Shown here piece after piece: positions 49,379 to 58,353 of a stretch of 64,000 bases of DNA. Origin of the DNA: Acidimicrobiaceae bacterium (GTDB lineage: Bacteria > Actinomycetota > Acidimicrobiia > Acidimicrobiales > Ilumatobacteraceae); assembly GCA_020637235.1 (NCBI GenBank), contig JACJWG010000018.1:1-64000 (forward strand), given 5' to 3'. Numbering within the stretch: position 1 is the stretch's first letter; every line of letters starts with the position of its first letter. The translations under genes and the position numbers were made by a program. The notes beneath the pieces were generated by a model. That model was not told the origin of the DNA, did not search any database, and saw only the letters and a program-made list of their open reading frames with translations.

Positions 49379-50260
49379 ATGTCGGACGTGGAGGACATCG
49401 AGGTCGAGCGGAGCGACGCGCGGTTGGCGGGTTCGCTGTGGCGACCTGCTCGGGATCCGCGAGCGCTTGTCGTCATGCACCCCGGTTCCGGGCCGTCGGA
49501 TCGACACAACGACGTCTACTTCCCGCCGATCCGCACGATGCTGCTGGACGCAGGATGCGCGGTCGCCTCGTTCGACAAGCGCGGTGTCGGGGGCTCGACG
49601 GGCTCGCTCGGCGACGCCAGCGTCGAACGACAGGCCGACGACCTGCTCGCATGCGTGTCGGCGCTCAGGCGTCACGTACGCCCCGGACTCCCGGTAGGCG
49701 CTTTCGGTCACAGCCAGGGCGGTTGGGTCGTCTACGGAGCTGCGGGGCAGCGCCAGGGTCTCGAGTTCGCGGTCGCCAACTCCGGCCCCGGCGTCTCGGT
49801 GTTCGAGCAGGAGCGCTTCGCGTCGGCGGCGACGTTCCGAGAGGACGACCAGCGAGCAGATGCGCATCGTGCGCTCGACGTGTTGCACGAGCTCGCGACG
49901 ACCGGTTCGCCGTTCGCCGAGGTGACCCGGCGTCTGGAGTCCGAGGTGTCGGAGCTCGTCCGCGAGCGCTTCCGGTGGTTGGCCGCTAACGAGGAGGTCT
50001 GGCGTCTGACCGCATCTCTGCTCCGGTACGACCCGGCGCCGGCGCTCGGCTCGATCGACGTGCCGGTGCTGGCGATGTTCGGTCGTGACGACGTGGTGGT
50101 CCCGGTGCAGGCCAGCGTCGAGCGGCTCCGTCGACTCGTCGCACCGGACCTGTTACGCGTCGCCGTGCTGCCAGGTGAACATCGCCTGCTCGACGATCTC
50201 GGGAACCTGCCCGCCGACTACGCCGACACGCTGTGGCACTTCCTCGGCCTCGTCGCGTGA
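49379..50260 (+). CDS. Alpha/beta hydrolase (dienelactone hydrolase/BAAT-like)
   Basis: 293 residues from the ATG at 49379. VVMHPGSGPSDRHNDVYFPP is the oxyanion region; the nucleophile elbow is AFGHSQGGWVVYG; the acid is in FGRDDVVVPV and the His in PGEHRLLDDLGN. The layout SFDKRGVGGSTG before the elbow is typical of this hydrolase group. The substrate is unknown. The 250 bp before it contain no supported gene. Confidence 0.88.
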   Translation: MSDVEDIEVERSDARLAGSLWRPARDPRALVVMHPGSGPSDRHNDVYFPPIRTMLLDAGCAVASFDKRGVGGSTGSLGDASVERQADDLLACVSALRRHVRPGLPVGAFGHSQGGWVVYGAAGQRQGLEFAVANSGPGVSVFEQERFASAATFREDDQRADAHRALDVLHELATTGSPFAEVTRRLESEVSELVRERFRWLAANEEVWRLTASLLRYDPAPALGSIDVPVLAMFGRDDVVVPVQASVERLRRLVAPDLLRVAVLPGEHRLLDDLGNLPADYADTLWHFLGLVA

Positions 50261-50305
50261 GTTCGAGCGCCTCACGAACCGTCCGAGGTGGGCGCACGAG
50301 TCCGG

Positions 50306-51646
50306 TCAGCGCCGGACGCGGTCGACGAGGTCGGTGGTGTGCGCGGCGGCGATCGCGGCGTGGACACCGATCCACGTCCGCGGTTCCGGCTCCCACGGCC
50401 GCGACCGGTGGTCGACCCACGGAAGGCGGGTGAGCGGCGTGTCGACGCCGCGGATCAGGTCGGCGAGGCCGCGACCGGCAGCGTTGGCTGCGGCGACGCC
50501 CTGACCGGTGTAGCCGCCGGCCCACGCGAAGCCCTGATGGCGGTCGACGCCGATGCCTGGCAGCAGATCTCGTGGGACGCCGAGCACCCCGGTCCAGCGA
50601 TGGCTGACCCCGACGCCCTCGAGCGCTGGGAGCAGCTCGGTCAGTCGACGCACCAGGCGGCGCTCGATCCGGGCGCTGTGCGACGGTGAGGGCGGGACAC
50701 CGAAGTTCCATCGGGCACCGGCCGACGTGCCTCCCCACACGATCCGGTCGTCCGCAGTGCGTTGGCCGTAGCCGAGCAGCATCGCACCGAGCTCGAACAG
50801 CTGGCGGTCCCGCAGCCCGATCCGGTCCCAGACCGACGCATCGATCGGTTCGGTGGCGATGACGTGGTTGACGAGCGGCAGCATCCGTCGCTGCTGGCCG
50901 TCGACGGAGTGGGTGTAGGCCTCGGTCGCGAGCACGACCCAGTCGGCCGTGACGGTGCCGTGGTCGGTGCGAACCGCCGCCCGGCGCGTACCGCCCGGAC
51001 GGATCGCCTCGACCGTGGTTGCCTCGTGGATGCGCCCGCCCCGTCGTTCCACCTCGGCGGCGATGCCCAGCGCGAGCGCTGCCGGCTGAACGGCCGCGGC
51101 GTGCGGCGTGAGGATCGCGCCGCGGATCGCTGGGCCGTGGAGGATCGCTCGGGCGTCGGCAGCATCGAGCCACTGCCATGCGTCGCCGAGCCCCGAGCGC
51201 GTCAGCGTCTCGTGGTGATGCCGGAGGCGCTTCAGCTGGCCGTCGTTCACCGCGGTGTAGATCGCACCACCGCGGTGGAAGCCGCAGTCGATGGCGTGCT
51301 CGGTGACGAACGACTCGGTGGCGTCGACGGCGCGGATCATCTCGCGCGCCATCGTCTCGACTGCCCGGTCGCCGCCGACCTTCGCAACGGCTGATTCGGG
51401 ACCTCCGTAGTCGCCCACGCACCATCCACCGTTGCGGCCCGACGCACCGAATCCGACCCTCTCTCGCTCGAGCACGACGAGTCGGAGCGTGGGATCGGCG
51501 GCGAGCAGCGACTGCGCGGTCCACAGACCGGTGAACCCGGCACCGACGACGGCCACGTCGACATCGACATCGCCAGCCAGCGCCGAGCGGTCGATGGCGG
51601 CTGTGTGGTCGACGGGAGCGGAGTCGAACCAGAACGAATGCGACAT
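50306..51646 (-). CDS. FAD-dependent oxidoreductase (DAO family)
   Basis: 446 residues from the ATG at 51646 (MSHSFWFDSAPVDHT). The dinucleotide-binding motif is VAVVGAGFTGLWTAQSL, followed by VVLERERVGFGASGRNGGWC, as in glycine/D-amino acid oxidases and gamma-glutamylputrescine oxidoreductases. HRWTGVLGVPRDLLPGIGVD and AWAGGYTGQGVAAANAAGR close the FAD site. It probably oxidises an amine or amino acid. Its ATG is only 18 bp from the ATG of a divergent TetR gene, which is likely its regulator. Confidence 0.9.
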   Translation of the reverse strand: MSHSFWFDSAPVDHTAAIDRSALAGDVDVDVAVVGAGFTGLWTAQSLLAADPTLRLVVLERERVGFGASGRNGGWCVGDYGGPESAVAKVGGDRAVETMAREMIRAVDATESFVTEHAIDCGFHRGGAIYTAVNDGQLKRLRHHHETLTRSGLGDAWQWLDAADARAILHGPAIRGAILTPHAAAVQPAALALGIAAEVERRGGRIHEATTVEAIRPGGTRRAAVRTDHGTVTADWVVLATEAYTHSVDGQQRRMLPLVNHVIATEPIDASVWDRIGLRDRQLFELGAMLLGYGQRTADDRIVWGGTSAGARWNFGVPPSPSHSARIERRLVRRLTELLPALEGVGVSHRWTGVLGVPRDLLPGIGVDRHQGFAWAGGYTGQGVAAANAAGRGLADLIRGVDTPLTRLPWVDHRSRPWEPEPRTWIGVHAAIAAAHTTDLVDRVRR

Positions 51647-51664
51647 CTGCCTAAAGTAGACGCG

Positions 51665-52288
51665 ATGTCTCGTTTGGTGCCAACAGATCGTCCACGATCC
51701 AGGGTGCGCTCCGGCGGACGGAGCGAGCGCGTCCGTCGGCGAGTCGCCGACGCGTGCCTGGCACTGCTGGCAGCGGGCGACGTCGATCTCGGCCCGTCCG
51801 ACGTCGCGCGAGTGAGCGGCGTCAGCCGCGCCACGGTGCACCGGTGGTGGCCGACCAAGGCGCTGCTGTTCGGTGCGGCTCTCGAGGCGCACACCGCCGA
51901 TCTCGACACGCCCACCTCGGGGGCCTGGTCCGACGACCTCGACCGCTGGTGTGACCGGCTGGCGGCGTTCTTCTCGGACCCGACCGAGGTGAGCCTCAAC
52001 GTCGTGATGGCCGGCGACCGCCACCCCGACTTCCGACGGGCCGTGCTCGACCACTACCAGCCGCTGTTCGAATCGTGGCGTGCGCGGATCGATCAGGCTC
52101 GCACCGCCGGCGAGATCGATGCGGACATCCCGACCGACGCCGTGCTGCTCGCGCTCGTCTCGCCGTTCGTCGTCGTGCCGTTGTTGTTCGGGACCACGAT
52201 CCCCGAGCCCACCGTACGCGACCTCTCCCGGTTGATCGGACGGGCCACCGGCACCGGAGGTGCACACGAGCACGCCACCGGTGCGTGA
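51665..52288 (+). CDS. TetR-family transcriptional regulator
   Basis: 207 residues. HTH: RVADACLALLAAGDVDLGPS then RVSGVSRATVHRWWPTKALL. C-terminal domain of the TetR_C_16/ethR-like type (RAVLDHYQPLFESWRARIDQ). It lies head to head with the FAD oxidoreductase gene with only 18 bp between start codons, so each promoter must overlap the other gene's 5' end or the true starts lie further in. Confidence 0.9.
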   Translation: MSRLVPTDRPRSRVRSGGRSERVRRRVADACLALLAAGDVDLGPSDVARVSGVSRATVHRWWPTKALLFGAALEAHTADLDTPTSGAWSDDLDRWCDRLAAFFSDPTEVSLNVVMAGDRHPDFRRAVLDHYQPLFESWRARIDQARTAGEIDADIPTDAVLLALVSPFVVVPLLFGTTIPEPTVRDLSRLIGRATGTGGAHEHATGA

Positions 52289-52480
52289 GGCGGTCGTGCT
52301 CCGGCCGACGGCAAGATGGACACGATGCGCCGTGGTGGATCTCGCCGCACAACCCATGAGTCGTGTCGCCGTGGTACCACAGGTGCTGGCGCTGGTGCAC
52401 GTGATCGACCTGGACGTGTGACGCATCGGCGCGACGGAATGCGGTGGAGCGGAGGTGGTGCGGTCGTCGAGAATCGGACG

Positions 52481-54550
52481 ATGGGCGAGGCGAGGCGCGA
52501 GGTGATGCACCCGGTGATGCGCGAGGTGGTCGGGGCGTGCCCGCTCGACTGCCACGATGCGTGCAGCTGGGTGGTGGGCATCGACGCAGGTGGCCGCGCC
52601 GTGTCGCTGCGCGGCAACCCCACTCACCCGATCACCAGGGGTGGGCTGTGCCCGAAGGTGAACCCGTGGCTCGAGCACGCCGCCGACCCGACACGGCTGC
52701 TCCACCCGCTCCGCCGCGACGGGCCGAAGGGGAGCGGTCAGTTCGAGCAGATCTCGTGGGACGAGGCGCTGACGCTCATCGCCGATCGTTTCGAGTCGAT
52801 CGTCGCCGAACACGGGGCCGAGGCGATCTGGCCGTACGACGGCACCGGCACGCTCGGCGTGCTGCAGGGCTCCGGCTCGGTCCCTCGTCTGTGGCAGGTG
52901 CTCGGCACGTCGGTGCACCACCTGAGCATCTGCACCATCAGCGGCTTCCTCGGCCTCGAGTACGCGATGGGCACCACCGCGACCGTCGCGCCCGAGGATC
53001 TGGTGCACGCTGGCACGATCCTGCTGTGGGGGACCAACACCCTGACCACCAATCGCCATCTGTGGCGGTTCGTCGAACAGGCACGATCGAGCGGCGCGAC
53101 AGTCGTGGCGATCGACCCGGTGCGGCACCGCACCGCAGAGCGCTCCGACCAACACATCGCGATCAGACCGGGCACCGACAGCGCGTTCGCGCTGGGGCTC
53201 TGCCACGTGATCGCTCGAACGGCCCTCGACGCGGACTTCCTCGAGCGCAACTGCTCGGGCTGGCCCGAGTTCGAGGCGACGCTCGCCGGCTGGACTCCGG
53301 ACCGGGTGGCAGCCGAGTGCGGCGTCGACGCGTCGATCGTCGTCGAGCTCGGTGAGCGGCTCGCGCGGCAGGGACCGGTTGCCATCCGGCTCGGACAGGG
53401 CATGCAACGTCACCGTTTCGGCGGCCAGGCGGCGCGGGTGATCGCCGGCATCCCGGCGTTGACCGGCGATCACGGTCGGCTCGGCGGCGGACTGCTGTAC
53501 AGCGTGAACGTCGAGGCGTTCGACGGTGACGCGGTGTCACGATTCGACCTCGCGCCACCCGATCGGCGGCTGCTCGTGATGACGATGCTCGCTCGCCACC
53601 TGCGCGACGCCGACCCGCCGGTGAAGGCGCTGTTCGTCACCAATGCGAATCCCGTCGTCTCCAACCCGGCGAGCGCCGACGTGCGTGCGGAGCTCGCTCG
53701 CGACGACCTGTTCACGGTGGTGTTCGACGCGTTCGTCACCGACACCGCCCGCTATGCCGATCTGGTGTTGCCCTCGACCCTGCAGACCGAGCACCTCGAC
53801 CTCGTCGCCTCGTACGGGCATCTGTACGTCCAGTGGAACGAGCCGGCGGTGCCGCCGCCGGGGGAGTGTGTCAGTCGCACGGAGTTGCTCCGCCGGCTCG
53901 CCGCTCGTCTCGGCCTGGACGAGCCGGCGCTGTACGCGAGCGACCTCGAGCTCGCAGCGGATGCGCTGTCCGGCGAGCCGTGGGCGTCGGCCGGGCTCGG
54001 CGTCGACGACCTGCGTGCGGCGGGTTGGATGCGGCTCCCCGGCACGGACGACTTCGGCGTCGGGATCCCGACGTCCGCCGACGCGACGTCGTGGTTCTCG
54101 TTCGCCTCCGACCGCGCCGAGCGCGACGGGCACGGTCGGCTGCCGAACCACCGCCGCGCGGCGGAGGCGGCGGACGGCCCACCCGGCACGTTCGCCCTGA
54201 TCGCCGCAGCGAGTGCGGCGCACGTGAACTCGACCTTCGCCGGCGTCGCGCACGCCGCTGCCCGCCGTGTGGAGCCGACCGTGACGATCTGCGCCGCAGA
54301 GGCACGTTCGCTCGGACTCGTCGCTGGCCAGCTGGTGGAAGTGGCCAACGACCGGGGCGGATTCGTCGCTCGTCTCGCTGTCGACGACACGCCGCGCGCC
54401 GGGGTCGCGGTCATGACGAAGGGTTCATGGATCGCTGCGTTCCCCGACGGCCGTTGCATCAACGACACGGTCGCCGAACGCCCGAGCGACATGGGCGCCG
54501 GGGCGGTGTACCACGACAACCGCGTGACGCTCCGCCCCGTCGCGAGCTGA
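52481..54550 (+). CDS. Molybdopterin-dependent oxidoreductase (BisC/NasA superfamily)
   Basis: 689 residues. A 4Fe-4S site is at the N-terminus: C in GACPLDCHDACSW and GGLCPKVNPW. The Mo-bisMGD domains follow (ISWDEALTLIADRFESIVAE, LWGTNTLTTNRH, VAIDPVRHRTAE, ALFVTNANPVVSNPAS). The C-terminal MoPterin-binding domain includes HVNSTFAGVA and AEARSLGLVAGQLVEVANDR. The likely Mo-ligand region is HHLSICTISGFLG with Cys or Ser. No Tat signal and no partner subunits are visible, so it is probably a cytosolic enzyme with unknown substrate. The start ATG 52481 is chosen because earlier frames lack family features. Confidence 0.9.
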   Translation: MGEARREVMHPVMREVVGACPLDCHDACSWVVGIDAGGRAVSLRGNPTHPITRGGLCPKVNPWLEHAADPTRLLHPLRRDGPKGSGQFEQISWDEALTLIADRFESIVAEHGAEAIWPYDGTGTLGVLQGSGSVPRLWQVLGTSVHHLSICTISGFLGLEYAMGTTATVAPEDLVHAGTILLWGTNTLTTNRHLWRFVEQARSSGATVVAIDPVRHRTAERSDQHIAIRPGTDSAFALGLCHVIARTALDADFLERNCSGWPEFEATLAGWTPDRVAAECGVDASIVVELGERLARQGPVAIRLGQGMQRHRFGGQAARVIAGIPALTGDHGRLGGGLLYSVNVEAFDGDAVSRFDLAPPDRRLLVMTMLARHLRDADPPVKALFVTNANPVVSNPASADVRAELARDDLFTVVFDAFVTDTARYADLVLPSTLQTEHLDLVASYGHLYVQWNEPAVPPPGECVSRTELLRRLAARLGLDEPALYASDLELAADALSGEPWASAGLGVDDLRAAGWMRLPGTDDFGVGIPTSADATSWFSFASDRAERDGHGRLPNHRRAAEAADGPPGTFALIAAASAAHVNSTFAGVAHAAARRVEPTVTICAAEARSLGLVAGQLVEVANDRGGFVARLAVDDTPRAGVAVMTKGSWIAAFPDGRCINDTVAERPSDMGAGAVYHDNRVTLRPVAS

Positions 54551-54579
54551 CGATCCCGACGGCAGGTGGCATGAGCGAC

Positions 54580-55380
54580 TCACCAGCACGTGAACAGGCC
54601 GTGGCGCTCACCGATGCGGAAGTCGCCGTCGCGCGCGATCAAGCGACCGGCGTCGACTCGGACGTCGTGCACGAACGCACGCCAGGCGACCCCCGGCCGA
54701 AGGCCCGGTTCGAGCAGATACCTGTTCCGCTCGACCTCGTCGACGAGCTGCTCGGGGTCGGTGACGACGAGGCGTGACGGACCGAGCTCGACGACGGAGA
54801 TGTGGTCGAATCCTGCGCGCAGCAGCTCGACCCCGTTCTCGTTGGAGAAGCGAAGCGCACCGAAGTCGCCCCCGGCGGACGGATCGCACCCGTTGCGGCG
54901 GATGAGTTCTGCGAACTCGGCCTGCGCCGATGTGCTGTTGGTGAGCGCGTAGAGCACGCCGCCGTCGCGCAGGACTCGCCGGAACTCTCGCGCTGCCGCG
55001 GCGATGTCGGGCACGTGGTAAAGCATGTGCATCGCCATCACGACGTCGAAGCTGCCGTTGCGAAACGGCAGGGCCTGCACGTCCCCGCACACCTGGTGCG
55101 CCTCCGTGGCGTCGATCTGCGACAACCTGATGGTGGCGAGGTCGACGGCGACGAGCTCGGCAGCACGCGCGGCGACGACGGGTACGTACGGGCCCGCACC
55201 GGCCCCGGCATCCATCACCCGAGCGTCACGGATCCGTGACAGGTGCGCGTCGACGAAGGTGCTCAGCGCGACGGGCGGCTGCCGGCAGTCGTAGATCGAG
55301 GGTCGGCACGTGGACGCGACACCGGCTGTCCGATGGTGGGCGCGATCGTCGATGCCCGGCACACCGACACGGTAGGGCAC
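54580..55380 (-). CDS. Class I SAM-dependent methyltransferase
   Basis: About 266 residues from a GTG at 55380; start uncertain. Motif I is VMDAGAGAGPYVPVVAARAA, then VAVDLATIRLSQID, CGDVQALPFRNGSFDVVMAM and a LRDGGVLYALTNS strand: a standard UbiE/Methyltransf_11 small-molecule methyltransferase. The substrate is unknown. It is divergent from the cation/proton antiporter gene. Confidence 0.87.
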   Translation of the reverse strand: MPYRVGVPGIDDRAHHRTAGVASTCRPSIYDCRQPPVALSTFVDAHLSRIRDARVMDAGAGAGPYVPVVAARAAELVAVDLATIRLSQIDATEAHQVCGDVQALPFRNGSFDVVMAMHMLYHVPDIAAAAREFRRVLRDGGVLYALTNSTSAQAEFAELIRRNGCDPSAGGDFGALRFSNENGVELLRAGFDHISVVELGPSRLVVTDPEQLVDEVERNRYLLEPGLRPGVAWRAFVHDVRVDAGRLIARDGDFRIGERHGLFTCW

Positions 55381-55450
55381 GACCCCACCCGTCAGGCGTC
55401 CGCGATCGGACTCGGGTATCGCGTCACCCGCTTGCGGGGTAGAGCCAGTC

Positions 55451-56752
55451 GTGCCGTCCGAACAGTGGGTGTCGCTCGGACTCGGCGCCACCGTGATCCT
55501 GGCTGCGTGGGTGCCGACCGCCATCGGCCGCCGCCCGGTGTCGTTGCCGATCGTGCTCGTCGCGTTCGGCGGCGCGGTGTTCGCACTGCCGTGGTTCGCG
55601 GCGCCCAACCCTCGCGAGTACCTCGACGTCACACGAGTCGTCACCGAGTTCGGCGTGCTCGTCGCACTGCTCGGCGCCGGCATCGGTATCGATCGTCGGC
55701 TCGGATGGCGCCGGTGGAGCACGACCTGGCGTCTGCTCAGCGTCGGGATGGTCGCCTCGATCGGTGGCATCTCGTTGCTCGGCTGGTGGTTGCTCGATCT
55801 CGACGCCGCCACCGCGATCCTGCTCGGTGCCGTGCTGGCACCGACCGATCCGGTGCTCGCCGGCGACGTGCAGGTCGGCGAACCGGTGCTGGAGGACCAG
55901 CGTCTCGACGACGAGGACGACGTCCGCTTCGGTCTCACGAGCGAAGCCGGCGGCAACGACGGGCTCGCGTTCCCGTTCGTGCACCTCGCGCTGGTGGTGG
56001 CTGCGGGATCCGAGGCTGCGGAGGGGGCGCAGCTCGATCGGCTGGTGCACTGGTTCGGGATCGATCTCGTCGCACGGATCGGTGTCGCGATCGGCACCGG
56101 TTGGTTGTTCGGGCGGGTGCTCGGCAGGCTCGTGTTCAACGGGGCCTGGCGGTTCCCACCGATCGCGACCGAGCGGCGAGGTTTCGTCTCGCTCGGCGTC
56201 ATCCTCGCCGCCTACGGGTCGACGGAACTGATCGGTGGCTACGGCTTCCTGGCGGTGTTCCTCGCCGCCGTGTTCCTCCGGCGGCAGCGCACCACCGACG
56301 AGTACCACCTGGTGCTCCACCGCTTCACGAGCGAGATCGAACACGTGGTGAGCTCGGTGCTCCTCGTGCTGTTCGGCGGGGCACTGCTCCGGCTCGTCGG
56401 AGGGCTCGGCTGGCGTGACGTCGCGGTGGCCGCCGGCGTCTTGTTCGTGGTCCGGCCGTTGTCGGGCCACCTCGCGATGCTGGCGAGTCCCGTGCGAGGC
56501 GCCGAGCGTCGGGCCATCGCGTTCTTCGGCATCCGTGGCCTCGGCTCGGTGTACTACCTGGCGTATGCAGCGACGATCGAACCCTCCCGGGACCGCCGGA
56601 TGCCGGTCGGTACCGACGACCTGTGGCCGGTCGTGACGTGCACCATCGTGCTGTCCATCGCGGTGCATGGCGCGACCGCGAGCGGGGTGATGCACGCGCT
56701 CGATCGGCGACGGCGGCGCTCCGCGGCGGGCGCAGCAGATCGCGTCGGGTAG
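55451..56752 (+). CDS. Cation/proton antiporter (CPA1/NhaP type)
   Basis: 433 residues, about 12 membrane helices. The ion-site segment LLGAVLAPTDPVLAGDVQVG has the TDP motif, and SEAGGNDGLAFPFVHLAL has the conserved ND(G) pair of the CPA1 family. FFGIRGLGSVYYLAYA near the end is also typical. It exchanges Na+ or K+ for H+ across the membrane. No cytosolic regulatory domain is attached. The start is GTG at 55451. Confidence 0.92.
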   Translation: MPSEQWVSLGLGATVILAAWVPTAIGRRPVSLPIVLVAFGGAVFALPWFAAPNPREYLDVTRVVTEFGVLVALLGAGIGIDRRLGWRRWSTTWRLLSVGMVASIGGISLLGWWLLDLDAATAILLGAVLAPTDPVLAGDVQVGEPVLEDQRLDDEDDVRFGLTSEAGGNDGLAFPFVHLALVVAAGSEAAEGAQLDRLVHWFGIDLVARIGVAIGTGWLFGRVLGRLVFNGAWRFPPIATERRGFVSLGVILAAYGSTELIGGYGFLAVFLAAVFLRRQRTTDEYHLVLHRFTSEIEHVVSSVLLVLFGGALLRLVGGLGWRDVAVAAGVLFVVRPLSGHLAMLASPVRGAERRAIAFFGIRGLGSVYYLAYAATIEPSRDRRMPVGTDDLWPVVTCTIVLSIAVHGATASGVMHALDRRRRRSAAGAADRVG

Positions 56753-56831
56753 TGCCGTCGCGACCGAGCAGCACGGTGTCAGGTCCGGGGCACGGATGAC
56801 ACCGGCAGCGGATCGGTGGTGGAATGGCGGG

Positions 56832-57809
56832 GTGACGATTCGCGGCTACCAGATCCCCAACTTCACCTATCCCGGCGTCGGTCCGGCCGAACTGTTCGGT
56901 GCCATCGCGGCCCAGGCGAAGGAGGCCGATGCGTCGGGCTTCGACACCGTGCTGGTGATGGACCACTTCTTCCAGCTGCCCATGCTGGGTGCACCGGAGG
57001 ACTTCATGGTCGAGTGCTACACCCTCCTCGGGGCGCTGGCTCGCGAGACCTCGACCGTGCGCCTCGGGGCGCTCGTCACCGGCAACACGTACCGCAATCC
57101 GGCGATCCTCGCGAAGACCGTCACCGCCCTCGACCTGGTCTCCGGTGGCCGCGCCCAGCTCGGGATCGGCGCCGGCTGGTTCGAGCTCGAGCACCGCGCG
57201 TTCGGCATCGAGTTCGGCACGTTCACCGATCGTTTCGAGCGGCTCGAAGAGGCGCTGCAGATCGTCCTGCCGATGCTCCGCGGCGAGACGTCGACGTTCG
57301 ACGGCGAGCGATACACCACCGAGGGCGCGTTCAACTCGCCGCCACCCGTCGGCCGGATCCCCGTGATGATCGGTGGCAGTGGCGAACGCAAGACGCTGCG
57401 CATGGTGGCCCAGTACGCCGACGAGTCGAACCTGATCGCCGACGAGCGCGACGTGCCCCACAGGCTGGACGTGCTGGCCGAGCACTGTGAGCGCCTCGGC
57501 CGCGATCGCTCGGAGCTCACCGTGTCGTGGCAGCGGTCGGCCTGCATCGCCCCCACCATGGACGAAGCGCGTGCGGAGCTGCGCGACGGTTTCCTCCGGC
57601 GGGGAACCGACCTCGACTCGCTGGCCGAGGCGCAACGCGACGCGTTGCTGGCGCGGTTCGCCGTCGGCGACCCCGACACCGTCGGTGAGCAGTTCGAGCG
57701 GTGGATGAGCCTCGGCATCGACGGGTTCACCGTCAACATGCCGTTGAACGGCCATCTGCCCGGCAGGGTCACCCTGCTCGGTGAGGTGCTGTCGCGCGTC
57801 GTGACGTGA
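56832..57809 (+). CDS. LLM-class F420-dependent oxidoreductase
   Basis: About 325 residues from the GTG at 56832 (ATG 56796 possible). It has the luciferase-like TIM barrel: FDTVLVMDHFFQLP, VRLGALVTGNTYRNPAILAK, TALDLVSGGRAQLGIGAGWF and IPVMIGGSGERKTLRMVAQY. The pattern fits the TIGR03560 group, which uses coenzyme F420. The reaction is unknown. It is convergent with the cupredoxin gene. Confidence 0.9.
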   Translation: MTIRGYQIPNFTYPGVGPAELFGAIAAQAKEADASGFDTVLVMDHFFQLPMLGAPEDFMVECYTLLGALARETSTVRLGALVTGNTYRNPAILAKTVTALDLVSGGRAQLGIGAGWFELEHRAFGIEFGTFTDRFERLEEALQIVLPMLRGETSTFDGERYTTEGAFNSPPPVGRIPVMIGGSGERKTLRMVAQYADESNLIADERDVPHRLDVLAEHCERLGRDRSELTVSWQRSACIAPTMDEARAELRDGFLRRGTDLDSLAEAQRDALLARFAVGDPDTVGEQFERWMSLGIDGFTVNMPLNGHLPGRVTLLGEVLSRVVT

Positions 57810-57828
57810 CGCCGGCGCACGCTCGCGA

Positions 57829-58200
57829 TCACTCGACGACGATGCTGGCGCGCATCGTGGGATGGATGCGGCAGAGATAGGAGGCGACACCCGGCTCGTC
57901 GAATTCGAACTCGAACAGGTCACCCTCGGAGAGGTCGCCCGAGTCGAAGTCGACCGCCGACCCGGACCGCGACGTGACGGTGTGGTCGTACGGGTCGGTG
58001 TTCTCCCACACGACCACCGTGCCCGGCGAGACATGGAGCTCGTCCTCGGAGAATCGCGAGTCCGAGATCGTCACCGTCACCCGGCGATCGGCAGCCGATC
58101 GCTCGTCCCCACATGCGGTCAGCGCGCTCACGAGCCCGACGAACCCGGCCGCGGCGACGATGCTCCTGACGATGCTCCTGACGATGCTCCTTCGGCTCAT
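57829..58200 (-). CDS. Cupredoxin-domain lipoprotein
   Basis: 123 residues. A signal peptide with lipobox LVSALTAC is followed by a plastocyanin-like domain. Copper ligands are visible: His in DPYDHTVTS and C-x-x-H-x-x-M in YLCRIHPTMRA. It is a type 1 copper protein, probably an electron carrier or copper chaperone outside the membrane. The signal peptide contains a 12-bp repeat three times (RSIV RSIV RSIV). It is divergent from the duplicated-domain lipoprotein. Confidence 0.9.
   Translation of the reverse strand: MSRRSIVRSIVRSIVAAAGFVGLVSALTACGDERSAADRRVTVTISDSRFSEDELHVSPGTVVVWENTDPYDHTVTSRSGSAVDFDSGDLSEGDLFEFEFDEPGVASYLCRIHPTMRASIVVE
58156..58191 (-). repeat. 12-bp tandem repeat x3 inside the cupredoxin signal peptide
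   Basis: GACGATGCTCCT is repeated exactly three times (58156-58167, 58168-58179, 58180-58191), encoding RSIV three times. Loss or gain of one unit keeps the frame and changes the signal peptide by four residues. Confidence 0.85.
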
Positions 58201-58353
58201 GCGGGTGGTTCGGCGCGCTCGCGCTGGCGGATGGCCGCTCCATCGGGGTGAATGTCGTCGGATCCGCCGATTCGGGCACGACCCCGACCGTCGCGCTCCG
58301 AACCCTGGGTACTGCCGATCGACGGGCTTCCCCCGGCCCGGAAAGGACCCTCT

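Noticed and set aside
51647..53473. N-terminal extension of the DAO-type oxidase to 1055 residues
   Set aside because: The extra 600 residues are antisense to the TetR and molybdopterin oxidoreductase genes; family homology starts at the ATG at 51646.
55381..56202. Longer version of the methyltransferase reaching 56202
   Set aside because: The extension is antisense to the antiporter gene and low-complexity.
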